From Thalassolituus alkanivorans (GTDB taxonomy: Bacteria; Pseudomonadota; Gammaproteobacteria; Pseudomonadales; Oceanobacteraceae), in assembly GCF_020447205.1 (NCBI RefSeq), contig NZ_JAJAEL010000035.1, positions 382,304 through 446,303 of the forward strand: a DNA stretch of 64,000 nt, in the 5' to 3' direction. The number at the start of each line of letters is the position of its first letter. Position 1 is the stretch's first letter. Positions 29,111 through 38,981 of this stretch are shown one piece after another. Under the pieces are notes generated by a model. The model did not search any database and had not been told where the DNA came from. It saw nothing but the letters and a program-made list of their open reading frames with translations. Both the position numbers and the translations under genes were made by a program.

Positions 29111-29139
29111 GTGCCAGACGGCGCAGTTTGCGCTAGAAT
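29111..29139 (+). promoter_or_regulatory. Candidate glyA promoter
   Basis: GTGCCA (29111), 17-base spacer, TAGAAT (29134), then a G/C-rich stretch GCCGCCC. The same TAGAAT plus CCGCCCT arrangement precedes nrdR. Confidence 0.45.
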
Positions 29140-29194
29140 GCCGCCCTTCTGATTTTAACCCCCCTTTTCTACCACCCTGTGTGAGGAAGCTCTG

Positions 29195-30457
29195 ATGTTT
29201 AGCCGTGATATGAACATAGCGGATTTTGACCCGGAACTGTGGTCAGCGATGAAAGCCGAAGATGCCCGTCAGGAGCATCACATTGAGCTGATCGCCTCCG
29301 AAAACTACACCAGCCCACGGGTAATGGAAGCTCAGGGCTCCCAGCTGACCAACAAGTACGCCGAAGGTTATCCGGGCAAGCGTTACTACGGTGGTTGTGA
29401 GCACGTTGATGTGATCGAACAGCTGGCCATCGACCGCGCCAAAGAACTGTTCGGTGCAGGCTACGCTAACGTACAGCCACACTCCGGTTCTCAGGCCAAC
29501 GCGGCGGTTTACTTCGCCCTGTGTCAGCCTGGCGATACCATTCTGGGTATGAGCCTGGCACACGGTGGTCACCTGACTCACGGTGCATCGGTATCTTTCT
29601 CGGGCCGCGTTTATAACGCTGTTCAGTACGGTCTGAACCCGGAAACCGGCGAAATCGATTACGCCGAAGTTGAGCGTCTGGCGCGTGAACACAAGCCAAA
29701 AATGATCGTCGCTGGTTTCTCGGCTTACAGCCGCGTGGTTGACTGGGCGCGTTTCCGCACCATCGCCGATGAAGTGGGCGCTTACCTGTTCGTTGATATG
29801 GCCCACGTTGCCGGTCTGATCGCCGCTGGCGTTTACCCGTCTCCGGTTGGTATTGCTGACGTGGTAACCACCACCACTCACAAAACCCTGCGCGGTCCGC
29901 GTGGTGGTCTGATTCTGGCCAACGAAGACGAAGAGCTGAACAAGAAGCTGAACTTCGCGGTATTCCCTGAATCCCAGGGCGGCCCGCTGATGCACGTTAT
30001 CGCTGCCAAAGCTGTGTGCTTCAAAGAAGCGATGTCTGACGAGTACAAAGCCTATCAGGCGCAGGTAGTTAAGAACGCTCAGGCCATGGCCAAAACCTTT
30101 ATCGAACGCGGTATCAACGTGGTATCCGGTGGCACCGATGACCACCTGTTCCTGGTTGACCTGATCGGTAAAGAGTACACAGGTAAAGACGCTGACGCCG
30201 CTCTGGGTCGCGCCAACATCACTGTGAACAAAAACTCAGTACCTAACGACCCACGCTCTCCGTTCGTAACCTCTGGTCTGCGTATCGGTTCTCCGGCCAT
30301 CACCAGCCGCGGCTTCAAAGAAGCTCAGGCAACGGAACTGGCTGGCTGGATCTGTGATGTACTGAACGGTCTGGAAAACGGCAACTCCGACGCCGTTGAA
30401 GCCGAAGTAAAAGCCAAGGTTGTTGCCCTGTGCGAACAGTTCCCGGTTTACAAATAA
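29195..30457 (+). CDS. glyA: Serine hydroxymethyltransferase
   Basis: Pyridoxal-phosphate enzyme that turns serine and tetrahydrofolate into glycine and methylene-tetrahydrofolate. 420 residues, the family's length, with [10 protein letters not shown], the catalytic-lysine motif [14 protein letters not shown] (near 231) and [18 protein letters not shown] precedes the ATG. Its codon use is strongly biased, as for a highly expressed gene. It has its own promoter and terminator, and three accessory genes separate it from nrdR, its usual neighbour. Confidence 0.98.
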   Translation: MFSRDMNIADFDPELWSAMKAEDARQEHHIELIASENYTSPRVMEAQGSQLTNKYAEGYPGKRYYGGCEHVDVIEQLAIDRAKELFGAGYANVQPHSGSQANAAVYFALCQPGDTILGMSLAHGGHLTHGASVSFSGRVYNAVQYGLNPETGEIDYAEVERLAREHKPKMIVAGFSAYSRVVDWARFRTIADEVGAYLFVDMAHVAGLIAAGVYPSPVGIADVVTTTTHKTLRGPRGGLILANEDEELNKKLNFAVFPESQGGPLMHVIAAKAVCFKEAMSDEYKAYQAQVVKNAQAMAKTFIERGINVVSGGTDDHLFLVDLIGKEYTGKDADAALGRANITVNKNSVPNDPRSPFVTSGLRIGSPAITSRGFKEAQATELAGWICDVLNGLENGNSDAVEAEVKAKVVALCEQFPVYK

Positions 30458-30486
30458 GCCCCGACTGATACTTCCGCTGTAAACAA

Positions 30487-30518
30487 ACCGCCCGGTGCCT
30501 GCACCCGGCGGTTTTTTT
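30487..30518 (+). terminator. glyA terminator
   Basis: ACCGCCCGGTGC and GCACCCGGCGGT pair with one mismatch, followed by seven T. Confidence 0.88.
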
Positions 30519-30669
30519 ATTCTGCCGTTATGCCTCTTCTGCCCTGAGTACGGGGTGCCATATGTGACTTTTATAAAACAAAACCGCTCTTTACCGACAA
30601 CAGAAACGGCACGGGCAACAGCCTGACCTAAGCTTAAAGTACGAATTCAGATTACGAGACATCTATGCC

Positions 30670-31365
30670 ATGCCACTACCGGCTCTGATCCCCTGCCTGT
30701 TGCTGCTGTTGCTCTGTGGTCATCCGGCGCAGGCCCGTCCGTTAACCCTGGCGATGCCGCACTTCCCTCCCTATACCTACATCAATGCTGAGGGCCAGGC
30801 TGACGGCATAGCGCTTGCCCGCCTGCAACAGCTGCTGACCCGCGCCGGAGTGGAGTTTCGCATTGTGCCCGTTCCCAATTACGGTCGTGCGCTGGCGGAG
30901 CTGGAGGCTGGTGATGTCGACGGTTTTTTTCTCGCTTCGCCAAACAATAAGCGCAGCGAACACGCACACTTTTTCGGACCATTGATGCTCAACCGCTGGA
31001 GCTGGTTTTACTTTGCCGGCAAAAAGCCCGGACTGTGCCAAAGCCCGACAGCGACCATCATTAATACCAACACCCAGTATTGGCTGGAACAGCAGGGATG
31101 CGGTCCGCTGCATACCGTGCATCAGGCCGCTGACCTGATCAGCCTGCTTACTGACGGGCGCGTCAGTGCCGCCTTTGTTGCGCGACGGGTGATGCTGGAA
31201 GAAATCCGCCGCCAGGGGCTGCCGGTCACGCTGTTTACGGAGCAGCCCGAATTGGTACAGCCTTTCGGTCTGTATATCGCCTATACCCTGTTGCAGGAGC
31301 AACCGGCGCTGGCCCGGCAAATCAATGATGCCCTGCTGCAGTTACCTCCGCTGGATACCGATTAA
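30670..31365 (+). CDS. Periplasmic solute-binding protein, family 3-like
   Basis: A 231-residue protein with a signal peptide (leucine-rich, ending AQA) and a family 3 binding fold: LTLAMPHFPPYTYINAEG, then a DGIALARLQQLL helix and LEAGDVDGFFLAS. Such proteins bind amino acids or similar small molecules. No permease or ATPase gene is adjacent, and the protein is slightly short, so it may be an orphan sensor-type binder as often found in marine gammaproteobacteria. The exact start is open between two close ATGs (30665 is out of frame; 30670 used). Confidence 0.78.
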   Translation: MPLPALIPCLLLLLLCGHPAQARPLTLAMPHFPPYTYINAEGQADGIALARLQQLLTRAGVEFRIVPVPNYGRALAELEAGDVDGFFLASPNNKRSEHAHFFGPLMLNRWSWFYFAGKKPGLCQSPTATIINTNTQYWLEQQGCGPLHTVHQAADLISLLTDGRVSAAFVARRVMLEEIRRQGLPVTLFTEQPELVQPFGLYIAYTLLQEQPALARQINDALLQLPPLDTD

Positions 31366-31466
31366 GCACATAACACTGTCATCTGTCTGTCACAGCTTTG
31401 TCATAGGGTGCTACATAAGCAGGCAGCACCTTGCTGTATCCGTTATCCACAGAGAGATGCCATATC

Positions 31467-31814
31467 ATGAGCAAGCACTGGACTCCGGTAACCGAACGGC
31501 ACCTGGCCGCCATGCTTCGTCATGCCGAGCAACAGATGGACCCCGCCCTGCACCAGATCTGGCAACTGATCCGGCTGCCATTACCGGAACTCTGGCAACA
31601 GCATCCCTGGGGCGATGAAGGCTGTGGTTTCTGGGTGGTGGCGGTGTTTGGCAAAACCTGTGTCTATTTCAACGACATCAGTCAGGGCTTTAACTCCAGT
31701 ATTTTTATGAGCTGGGGCCATATCGAAGACTACCAGACCCATACCGACGCTCTGGACGTCCATCTGGAACGTCTGTTTCAGAGCCACCCCGACCTGACCT
31801 CCGCCGCTAACTGA
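31467..31814 (+). CDS. Hypothetical protein, 115 residues
   Basis: A soluble protein starting MSKHWTPVTERHLAAML, with AGAGAG upstream of the ATG. It is rich in Trp and aromatic residues in the middle (WWLQQHPW-like region, actually LWQQHPWGDEGCGFWVV) and has no signal or membrane segment. I do not recognise the family. Coding quality matches its neighbours, so it is likely a real gene of unknown role. Confidence 0.6.
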   Translation: MSKHWTPVTERHLAAMLRHAEQQMDPALHQIWQLIRLPLPELWQQHPWGDEGCGFWVVAVFGKTCVYFNDISQGFNSSIFMSWGHIEDYQTHTDALDVHLERLFQSHPDLTSAAN

Positions 31815-32154
31815 TAAAACAGGATGCGGGGCGTTTGTGCCGTATCTCGGTCAAAACCGTCATTGGCTGATTTGAACCCGGGAACAATCCAGACAGCTGT
31901 ACCAGAAGATGGTGTAAATAACGCTGAAAAGAGCCGTTCTGCGCCTTTCATCCACAGCCCGGACAACTCAGGGTGATTTTCTGCCAGAACAGCCAAATAT
32001 CCTGTCTGACCCGCACCAGCCCCCCCTGTTAAATATTGACCGATTGCTACCTTCAACCCTCCGACCCGCAAGCGTTTAATACGCTGACATTGATCAGGGC
32101 CTGCCGACAGGCCCGAACATCCGAACAACAATAAAAGTATCAAAGGAATCAGTT
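31815..32154. other. Intergenic stretch, mainly non-coding
   Basis: 340 bases between two plus-strand genes. It ends with AAGGAATCAGTT, the ribosome site of the next gene. A reverse frame here mimics a lipoprotein signal but lacks coding character. No hairpin or RNA gene is recognised. Confidence 0.5.
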
Positions 32155-33054
32155 ATGACTCATGCAAGCACTGCCGATGCTGGCACTGTCCGTCAGACTG
32201 CCGGAGCCAAGGCTAACATCCCGCCACGTCGTATGGACTTCGAATTCGCAGATGACACCAAACGCTACTGGTACAAAGACAGCCCGTTTCTGACCACGTT
32301 CTGGTCTACCCTGTCGACCCTGTTTCCGGAAGGTGAAACCTTCTTCGTTGACTCTGTGCGCAACTACCGCAAAGACATCACCGACCCGCTGCTGAAAGCC
32401 CAGGTATCCGGCTTTATCGGTCAGGAAGCAATGCACAGTAAAGAACACAAAGCCTTTAACGATCTGGCCGAAAAACACGGTTTCCCGGCCAACAATCTCG
32501 ACCGCGATCTCGGTATTCTGCTGCGCTTTGCGCGTAAAACCCTGCCGAAGAAAATCCAGCTGGCCATTACCGTGGCGCTGGAGCACTACACCGCGATTCT
32601 GGCTGAACAGCTGCTGCGTGACCCATCGCATCAGGCCAACATTCAGGACCCGGAAGCCCTGAAGCTGTGGATGTGGCACGCGCTGGAAGAAAACGAACAC
32701 AAAATCGTGGCCTACGATGTGTACAACCTGGTTGGTGGTGGCTACTTCACCCGCGTACTGACCATGCTGATTGTTACCTTCTTCTTCTTTACCGTGGTGG
32801 GCATCGGCCATATCCGTATGCTCTGGGCCGACCGCAAGCTGTTTGATGTCTGGAACAACCTGAAGGGTTTCTGGTATCTGTGGAGCCCGAAAGGCCTGTT
32901 CCCGAAACTGCTGCCGCAGTATCTGGACTTCTTTAAGCCAGGCTTCCATCCGAATGACCACGATACCGTGCAGCTGCTGGACGACTGGCGCGAGAAACTG
33001 CTGGGTAAAGACGGCATGCTCGCCGATCAGATCAAAAACCCGCAGCGCGCTTAA
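32155..33054 (+). CDS. Predicted metal-dependent hydrolase (PF10118 family)
   Basis: A 299-residue protein of the family named for a predicted metal-dependent hydrolase. Carboxylate and histidine pairs typical of a ferritin-like di-iron site are seen on successive helices: GQEAMHSKEH (near 100), LEHYTAILAEQ (near 143) and HALEENEHK (near 180). One hydrophobic segment (about 200-225, VTFFFFTVVGIGH) may touch the membrane. The reaction is not known; the metal site is inferred from the residues. Transcribed alone. Confidence 0.8.
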   Translation: MTHASTADAGTVRQTAGAKANIPPRRMDFEFADDTKRYWYKDSPFLTTFWSTLSTLFPEGETFFVDSVRNYRKDITDPLLKAQVSGFIGQEAMHSKEHKAFNDLAEKHGFPANNLDRDLGILLRFARKTLPKKIQLAITVALEHYTAILAEQLLRDPSHQANIQDPEALKLWMWHALEENEHKIVAYDVYNLVGGGYFTRVLTMLIVTFFFFTVVGIGHIRMLWADRKLFDVWNNLKGFWYLWSPKGLFPKLLPQYLDFFKPGFHPNDHDTVQLLDDWREKLLGKDGMLADQIKNPQRA

Positions 33055-33080
33055 GCCCTGCCTTAAGCGTTGCATACAGA

Positions 33081-33104
33081 CAGCCGCCGTTAACCCGGCG
33101 GCTG
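33081..33104 (+). terminator. Strong hairpin after the metal-hydrolase gene
   Basis: CAGCCGCCG and CGGCGGCTG form a perfect 9-bp stem that extends further with one A/A mismatch. There is no T tract, so it may be a processing or pausing hairpin instead of a terminator. Confidence 0.4.
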
Positions 33105-33155
33105 ACTGTGTATCCGGAAAGCGCCCGGCCTCTGGCGCCGCCAGCGCAAATCCTT

Positions 33156-33161
33156 TAGAAT
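33156..33161 (+). promoter_or_regulatory. Candidate -10 of the nrdR-rib operon
   Basis: TAGAAT followed by CCGCCCT, the same arrangement as before glyA, 41 bases before the nrdR ATG. The -35 region is weak. Confidence 0.4.
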
Positions 33162-33201
33162 CCGCCCTCTTTAAGCTCACCTGAGTCGCTCTTTACCAGT
33201 T

Positions 33202-33690
33202 ATGTATTGCCCGTTCTGTACTCACCCGGAAACCAAAGTTATTGATTCACGCCTGGTTGCCGATGGTGAGCAAATCCGACGCCGACGGGAATGCATCAGC
33301 TGTGGCGAACGCTTTACCACCTTCGAAAGTGCCGAACTGGTGATGCCACGCATCATCAAACAAGACGGTACACGCGAACCCTTCAACGAAGACAAACTCC
33401 GTTCCGGTATCCACCGCGCGCTGGAAAAGCGCCCGGTCAGTGTCGAAGACGTTGAAGCCGCCATCGTCCGTATCAAACAAAAACTGCGCGCCACCGGCGA
33501 ACGCGAAGTCCCCAGCCGTATTCTGGGTGAATGCGTGATGGCCGAACTGCGTCAGCTCGATCAGGTGGCCTATGTACGCTTTGCCTCGGTATACCGCAGC
33601 TTCCAGGATCTGGATGAATTCCGTGCCGAAATCGAGCGCATCTCCTCACCGTTAAGCCCTCTCGCTGACAGTAAGGAAGAAGAAGCATGA
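33202..33690 (+). CDS. nrdR: Transcriptional repressor NrdR
   Basis: Represses ribonucleotide reductase genes in response to the ATP/dATP balance. 162 residues: an N-terminal zinc ribbon (Cys3, Cys6, Cys31, Cys34) and an ATP-cone domain (about 49-139, with [19 protein letters not shown]). First gene of the riboflavin operon; its stop overlaps the ribD start (ATGA). Confidence 0.97.
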   Translation: MYCPFCTHPETKVIDSRLVADGEQIRRRRECISCGERFTTFESAELVMPRIIKQDGTREPFNEDKLRSGIHRALEKRPVSVEDVEAAIVRIKQKLRATGEREVPSRILGECVMAELRQLDQVAYVRFASVYRSFQDLDEFRAEIERISSPLSPLADSKEEEA

Positions 33691-34796
33691 ACCACGAATT
33701 TTATATGGCCCGTGCTCTGCAGCTGGCCGAACTCGGGCGTTACTCCACCAGCCCGAATCCGCGCGTCGGCTGCGTGATTGTGAATAACGGCGAAATCGTC
33801 GGTGAAGGCTGGCATCAGAAAGCCGGCGAGCCCCATGCCGAAGTGCATGCCCTGCGCATGGCCGGCGATAACGCCCGCGGTGCCACCGCCTACGTCACCC
33901 TCGAACCCTGCAGCCACCATGGCCGCACCCCGCCCTGCGCAGAAGGCCTGATTAAGGCCGGTGTGGCACGGGTAGTCGGCGCCTGTTCTGACCCTAACCC
34001 GCTGGTTGCCGGACGCGGCTACAACCTGCTGCGCGATGCCGGTATCGAGGTCATTACTCCCTGCCTTGAAGCTCAGGCCATCGACCTGAACAAAGGTTTT
34101 ATGCAGCGTATGCGCAGCGGTATGCCCTGGGTTCGCGCCAAATTAGCGCAAAGCCTGGATGGCCGTACCGCCATGGCCAGTGGTGAAAGCCAGTGGATCA
34201 CAGGTGCTGCAGCCCGTGCCGATGTCCAGCGCCTGCGCGCGCAAAGCTGCGCAGTAATTACCGGCGCAGGTTCCGTATTAACCGATAACCCGTCGATGAC
34301 CGTACGCCCGGCTGAGACCGGCATCGAACAGGAACAACGTCTGTGGCGCCAGCCATTACGGGTGATCATTGACGGACAGCAACGGCTGAGTGGCAACGAA
34401 CAGATATTCTCCCTGCCCGGCGATATCCTGCTGGCTGTCAGCAATGCTGCGAGCTGTAAGGTGCGCCGCGATGAGTCGCTGGGCACACTCAGCATCTGGC
34501 AGGCACCGCTGACCATGGCGAATAAAGTCGATCTGCCAGCGCTGCTGGCGGAACTGGGCGAGCGTGGCTGCAACGAAGTATTGCTGGAAAGCGGCGCCCA
34601 GCTGGCCGGGGCCTTTGCCGCCGCCGGACTGATCAACGAGCTGGTGCTCTACTGCGCACCGACTATCCTCGGGAGTGAGGCGCGACCACTGCTATCCTTA
34701 GGGCTTGAGCGTATGGAGCAGCAGCTGCGCTGGCGCTGGCAGGATGTACGCATGGTCGGCGGCGATTTAAAACTGGTGCTGACACCAGACGCATAA
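33687..34796 (+). CDS. ribD: Bifunctional riboflavin deaminase/reductase
   Basis: Catalyses the deamination and side-chain reduction steps of riboflavin synthesis. 369 residues: a zinc deaminase domain (1-145) with His50, Glu52, Cys75 and Cys84 as the metal and catalytic residues (PHAEVHAL and [11 protein letters not shown]), then the NADPH reductase domain (150-369). Coupled to nrdR by ATGA; about 50 bases separate it from ribE. Confidence 0.97.
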   Translation: MNHEFYMARALQLAELGRYSTSPNPRVGCVIVNNGEIVGEGWHQKAGEPHAEVHALRMAGDNARGATAYVTLEPCSHHGRTPPCAEGLIKAGVARVVGACSDPNPLVAGRGYNLLRDAGIEVITPCLEAQAIDLNKGFMQRMRSGMPWVRAKLAQSLDGRTAMASGESQWITGAAARADVQRLRAQSCAVITGAGSVLTDNPSMTVRPAETGIEQEQRLWRQPLRVIIDGQQRLSGNEQIFSLPGDILLAVSNAASCKVRRDESLGTLSIWQAPLTMANKVDLPALLAELGERGCNEVLLESGAQLAGAFAAAGLINELVLYCAPTILGSEARPLLSLGLERMEQQLRWRWQDVRMVGGDLKLVLTPDA

Positions 34797-34846
34797 CAGA
34801 GCCCTGCCGCGAGCCGGCAGCGCATTAAGAGAGTGACGGAAAGTCC

Positions 34847-35509
34847 ATGTTTACCGGAATTATTGAAGCCATCGGCACCGTAGCCGCGGTTAAAAACCAA
34901 CAGGGCGACCTGACGCTGCAGATCAACAGCGGCACACTCGATCTGGCCGGTGTAAAACTCGGCGACAGCATTGCTACCAACGGCGTCTGTCTGACCGTGG
35001 TTGGTCTGCCCGGTAATGGCTTTATTGCCGATGTGTCGCGCGAATCACTGGCGCACACCCACATCGGGCGCTGGAGCGCAGGCACCAAAGTCAATCTGGA
35101 AAAAGCCATGCTGCCGACCACGCGCATGGGTGGCCATCTGGTTACCGGCCATGTTGACGGCGTCGGCATCGTGAAAAAACGCAGCGCCGATGCACGCTCG
35201 ATCCGCTTTACCATTGAAGCACCAGCGGCACTGCGTAAATACATCGCCGCCAAAGGCTCGGTCACGGTTGATGGCGTCAGCCTCACCGCCAATGCATTAA
35301 GCGCCGACGGCTTTGAGCTGAATATCGTGCCGCACACCGCCCAGCAGACCACGTTAATCGGTCTGCAACCCGGCAGTGAGGTACACCTGGAAGTCGATAT
35401 TATTGCGCGTTATCTGGAGCAGTTACTGCGCCCGGACAACAGCGCCGAACAGGCACCGGACACTGGCATCAGCCAGGCGTTTCTGGCGCAAAACGGATTC
35501 TGGAAATAA
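34847..35509 (+). CDS. ribE: Riboflavin synthase, alpha subunit
   Basis: Dismutates two lumazines to riboflavin, working as a trimer. 220 residues with two repeated barrel domains, beginning [12 protein letters not shown], and the repeated motif around [12 protein letters not shown] and [14 protein letters not shown]. Named ribC in E. coli nomenclature. No FMN riboswitch is seen upstream. Confidence 0.96.
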   Translation: MFTGIIEAIGTVAAVKNQQGDLTLQINSGTLDLAGVKLGDSIATNGVCLTVVGLPGNGFIADVSRESLAHTHIGRWSAGTKVNLEKAMLPTTRMGGHLVTGHVDGVGIVKKRSADARSIRFTIEAPAALRKYIAAKGSVTVDGVSLTANALSADGFELNIVPHTAQQTTLIGLQPGSEVHLEVDIIARYLEQLLRPDNSAEQAPDTGISQAFLAQNGFWK

Positions 35510-35521
35510 CAGGCTGAACAC

Positions 35522-36637
35522 ATGGCACTGAATAAAATCGAAGACATTATCGCCGATATCCGCCAGGGCAAAATGGTCATCCTGATGGATGATGAAGACC
35601 GCGAAAACGAAGGCGACATTATTGTTGCCGCCGAAAAAGTAACGCCGGAAATCATCAACTTTATGGCCAGCGAAGCACGCGGTTTAATCTGCCTGACCTT
35701 AACCGGTGAGCGTTGTGATTACCTCGGCCTGCCAGCCATGGTAACCGGTAACGGTGCAAAATTTTCCACGCCTTTTACCGTCTCTATTGAAGCGGCCGAA
35801 GGTGTGACCACCGGTATTTCCGCGGCTGACCGTGCGCATACTATCCGTGTCGCCGTTGACTCCTACACCAAGCCGGAAGATATCGTACAGCCTGGCCATA
35901 TATTCCCGCTGCGCGCCCGTCCCGGCGGTGTATTAAGCCGTGCCGGTCATACCGAAGCCGGTTGCGATCTGGCGCGTCTGGCGGGCCTGATTCCGGCCGC
36001 GGCCATCGTCGAAGTGATGAATGCCGACGGCACCATGGCCCGCCGTCCGGATCTGGAAGTGTTTGCCGCCAAACATAACCTGAAAATCGGCACCATCGCC
36101 GATCTGATTCACTACCGCATCGCCAACGAAAAAACCGTGGAAGTGATCAGCCGTGACAGCGTGCACACCGAATTCGGTGAATTCACCCTGCACACCTTCC
36201 GCGACACGATTCAGAACGAAACGCATCTGGCACTGACCATGGGCGATATCCGTGCTGACGAACCCACCCTGATCCGCGTGCAGACCAACAATATGCTGCG
36301 CGACGTACTGGGTCTGCGCAAACCGGAATCCGACAGCTGGTCATCGACCCAGGCACTGAGCCGTATTGCCGAAGAAGGCAAAGGTGCACTGGTGCTGTTG
36401 TCCGCCGGTCAGAGCGAATGCGTGAGCGACAGTCTGGATGATTTCTTCGGCCGTGCGCGTCCGCTGCGCAGCCCGAATAAAGACAGCTCCGGCGCCTTTT
36501 TAACCATTGGTACCGGCTCGCAGATTCTGCGTGAACTGGGCGTGCAGAAAATGCGCCTGCTCAGCTCCGAAATGAAATACAGCGGCATTTCCGGCTTCGA
36601 TCTGGAAATTGTCGAGTACATCCCTTTTAACGAATGA
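35522..36637 (+). CDS. ribBA: 3,4-dihydroxy-2-butanone 4-phosphate synthase with a degenerate GTP cyclohydrolase II domain
   Basis: Makes the four-carbon precursor of riboflavin from ribulose 5-phosphate. 371 residues: the synthase domain (1-200) has the acidic loop [10 protein letters not shown] (23-32) and RAGHTEAG (near 140), all intact. The C-terminal half aligns with GTP cyclohydrolase II but the segment that should carry the three zinc cysteines reads [14 protein letters not shown], without any of them, and the RQEGRG motif is also lost. The second activity is therefore probably absent; a separate ribA is expected elsewhere. The same decay is known in Pseudomonas-type proteins. Confidence 0.93.
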   Translation: MALNKIEDIIADIRQGKMVILMDDEDRENEGDIIVAAEKVTPEIINFMASEARGLICLTLTGERCDYLGLPAMVTGNGAKFSTPFTVSIEAAEGVTTGISAADRAHTIRVAVDSYTKPEDIVQPGHIFPLRARPGGVLSRAGHTEAGCDLARLAGLIPAAAIVEVMNADGTMARRPDLEVFAAKHNLKIGTIADLIHYRIANEKTVEVISRDSVHTEFGEFTLHTFRDTIQNETHLALTMGDIRADEPTLIRVQTNNMLRDVLGLRKPESDSWSSTQALSRIAEEGKGALVLLSAGQSECVSDSLDDFFGRARPLRSPNKDSSGAFLTIGTGSQILRELGVQKMRLLSSEMKYSGISGFDLEIVEYIPFNE

Positions 36638-36650
36638 ATGGATAAAAACC

Positions 36651-37127
36651 ATGAAACACATTAATACCATTGAGGGGAACCTGACCCCGAACGACGGCAA
36701 ATACGCCATCGTAGTTGGCCGCTGGAATGCCTTTGTTGTTGAAAGCCTGCTGGAAGGTGCGGTGGATTCGCTGCTGCGTCACGGCGTGGACGAAGAAAAC
36801 ATCACCATCATCCGCGCGCCGGGTGCTTTTGAGATTCCACTGGTTGTGCAGAAAGCCGCAGCGACCGATAAATTCGACGCCATTATCGCACTGGGTGCGG
36901 TTATCCGTGGCGGTACACCGCATTTCGAATACGTGGCCGGCGAATGTGTGAAAGGTCTGAGCTCTGTCTCTCTGGAATTCGGTATTCCGGTTTCCTTCGG
37001 TGTGCTGACCGTCGATACCATCGAACAGGCGATTGAACGTTCCGGTACCAAAGCCGGTAACAAGGGCGAAGAAGCAGCCATGTCTGCCTTCGAAATGGTT
37101 GCCCTGCTGAAAGCCATGGAGGCCTGA
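36651..37127 (+). CDS. ribH: 6,7-dimethyl-8-ribityllumazine synthase
   Basis: Condenses the RibB and RibD products to lumazine. 158 residues, typical; visible [23 protein letters not shown] and [11 protein letters not shown] with the catalytic His91. The start [11 protein letters not shown] is used because it gives the family's usual N-terminus. Six bases separate it from nusB. Confidence 0.97.
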   Translation: MKHINTIEGNLTPNDGKYAIVVGRWNAFVVESLLEGAVDSLLRHGVDEENITIIRAPGAFEIPLVVQKAAATDKFDAIIALGAVIRGGTPHFEYVAGECVKGLSSVSLEFGIPVSFGVLTVDTIEQAIERSGTKAGNKGEEAAMSAFEMVALLKAMEA

Positions 37128-37132
37128 TTTTC

Positions 37133-37603
37133 ATGTCCCGCACTTCCGGCAATCAGAAAGCCAGCCCGGCAGCCCGTCGCAAGGCTCGCCATTACGCTGT
37201 TCAGGCTCTGTACCAGTGGCAACTGGCAGGCGCGGATCTGTCTCAGATTGAGGCTGAATTCCGCACCGATAACGACATGAGCAAGGTGGATCTGGAATAT
37301 TTCCACGACATTCTGCACGGAGTGCCCCGCGAGAAAACCCTGCTCGACGAAAAAGTAGCACCGCTGCTCGACCGCCGCATGGACGAAATGACACCTGTCG
37401 AACTGGCGATTGTGCGCCTTGGTGCTTTCGAAATGCTGCGCCGCATTGACGTGCCGTATAAAGTCGTGATTAACGAAGCGATTGAGCTGGCCAAAACCTT
37501 CGGTGCTACCGACGGTCATAAGTTTATCAACGGCGTTCTGGATAAACTGGCCCAGCGTGAACGCAGCGTTGAAATCCGCGGACCACGCGCTGCCCGCGAC
37601 TGA
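37133..37603 (+). CDS. nusB: Transcription antitermination factor NusB
   Basis: Binds boxA RNA with ribosomal protein S10 (NusE) for rRNA antitermination. 156 residues, all helical: [16 protein letters not shown] near the start and [15 protein letters not shown] plus [20 protein letters not shown] at the end. The ribH-nusB-thiL order is the standard one. Confidence 0.97.
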   Translation: MSRTSGNQKASPAARRKARHYAVQALYQWQLAGADLSQIEAEFRTDNDMSKVDLEYFHDILHGVPREKTLLDEKVAPLLDRRMDEMTPVELAIVRLGAFEMLRRIDVPYKVVINEAIELAKTFGATDGHKFINGVLDKLAQRERSVEIRGPRAARD

Positions 37604-37622
37604 TCGCTAAACGGAGGCTGCC

Positions 37623-38579
37623 ATGAGCAAAGCAACTGGCTCCGGTGAATTCGCACTTATCCGCGAATTTTTTGCCTCCGGTTTTCCGCGTAATCAATAC
37701 ACCCGTCTGGGCGTGGGTGACGATGCCTCCATCGTTATGCCGCCCGCCGGTTGTGACCTGCTGCAAAGCATCGACACCCAGGTGGCCGATGTGCATTTTC
37801 CTGCGACTGCTCCTGCCCATTTAATTGCCCAGCGCGCGCTGCGTTGTGCCGCCTCCGATCTGGCTGCCATGGGCGCTGAGCCGCAGGGATTTCATCTGGC
37901 GCTCACCTTACCTAATGCAGAGCATGAATGGCTGGCTGATTTTGCCAGCGGTTTACGCGATGCTGCCCACGTACTGGATCTCGATTTACTCGGTGGCGAC
38001 ACCACCTCCGGCTCCTGTCTTGTTATTACCATTCAGGTTCAGGGCTGGGTACCGGCCGGAATGGCCCTGACACGTTCAGGAGCACAGGCGGGCGATGATA
38101 TCTGGGTGTCCGATACCATCGGCCGTGGTGCACTGGCCCTGCCACAAGTGCTGGAAAATCCGGCGCAATTCAGTGGCCTGGCACGGCATTATTATTTTCC
38201 GCAGGTGCAGACGCCGCTGGGCATTCAATTGCGTGATCTGGCCAGCAGCTGCATGGATATTTCCGACGGTTTATTACAGGACGCCGGGCATATTGCCCGC
38301 GCTTCCGGCGTCACCCTGGAATTAGACGCCACGGCGATTCCGACCATTGCCGAACGCACTGACAGCCGCTGGCTGCAGTGCATTACCGGTGGCGATGATT
38401 ATCAGTTGTTATTCACCATACCGGCGGAGCGGCGCAAGGAAGCAGAAGCGTTACGTGATGAGTTTTCCGGTATTGCCCGTATAGGTAAAGTCATTACCCA
38501 TAACGGAGAGGATGTACTGGTGCAGGAAAATGATCATATATTAACGCTGCCGGAGCACGCCGGTTTTCAACATTTCTGA
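37623..38579 (+). CDS. thiL: Thiamine-monophosphate kinase
   Basis: Phosphorylates thiamine monophosphate to the diphosphate cofactor. 318 residues with the ATP- and metal-binding segments VGDDASIVMPPAG, SDLAAMGAEP, LGGDTTSG and CMDISDGLLQDAGHIARASG. GGAGG precedes the ATG. The usual next gene, pgpA, is replaced here by a DUF1330 gene. Confidence 0.96.
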   Translation: MSKATGSGEFALIREFFASGFPRNQYTRLGVGDDASIVMPPAGCDLLQSIDTQVADVHFPATAPAHLIAQRALRCAASDLAAMGAEPQGFHLALTLPNAEHEWLADFASGLRDAAHVLDLDLLGGDTTSGSCLVITIQVQGWVPAGMALTRSGAQAGDDIWVSDTIGRGALALPQVLENPAQFSGLARHYYFPQVQTPLGIQLRDLASSCMDISDGLLQDAGHIARASGVTLELDATAIPTIAERTDSRWLQCITGGDDYQLLFTIPAERRKEAEALRDEFSGIARIGKVITHNGEDVLVQENDHILTLPEHAGFQHF

Positions 38580-38606
38580 TCCTGATAAGCACGAAAGGGA
38601 ATTTTT

Positions 38607-38918
38607 ATGGGTTATGAACGCGTAATGGGACTTCACGTTACTGACGACGTGGGCTATCAGCAATACCGCGATGCCATGCTGCCAATCCTGACGACCTACG
38701 GCGGATCTTTTGGCTACGACTTCCGTATCGCTGAAGTACTGAAAACGAAAACAGCCGATAATATCAACCGGGTTTTTACCATTGAATTTCCCGACCAGAA
38801 AACCATGGAAGCTTTTTTTGCTGATCCCGAGTATCTGGCAATAAAAAGTCGCCATCTTGACCACTCAGTCGCCAGCCGGACCATAATCGCAATGTATAAC
38901 AATGCGACCGAACTGTAA
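38607..38918 (+). CDS. DUF1330 family protein
   Basis: A 103-residue protein of the ferredoxin-like DUF1330 family (GYQQYRDAMLPILTTYGG, then FRIAEVL and IEFPDQKTMEAFFADPEY). No known reaction; related to dimeric alpha-beta barrels. It has an AAGGGA ribosome site and lies 27 bases after thiL, so it may be the last gene of the rib-nus-thi operon. Followed by a strong terminator. Confidence 0.82.
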   Translation: MGYERVMGLHVTDDVGYQQYRDAMLPILTTYGGSFGYDFRIAEVLKTKTADNINRVFTIEFPDQKTMEAFFADPEYLAIKSRHLDHSVASRTIIAMYNNATEL

Positions 38919-38934
38919 TTTCAGAGTGTTGCTA

Positions 38935-38972
38935 CATAATAAAAGCCCGGAAAAATCCGGGCTTTTATTATG
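38935..38972. terminator. Bidirectional terminator between DUF1330 gene and rsgA
   Basis: A perfect 17-bp stem (CATAATAAAAGCCCGGA and complement) with an AAAA loop; ends both convergent transcripts. Confidence 0.93.
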
Positions 38973-38981
38973 AACGAACCA

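Noticed and set aside
31778-32143. Minus-strand frame beginning with a lipoprotein-like MILLLLFGCSG
   Set aside because: No ribosome site, odd composition, and it overlaps the end of a better-supported plus-strand gene.
32149-33180. Long antisense frame opposite the metal-hydrolase gene
   Set aside because: Mirror of codon bias; the plus strand gives a recognised family.
34797-34846. FMN riboswitch before ribE
   Set aside because: The gap is only 50 bases and lacks the conserved RFN element; the other rib genes are almost contiguous.
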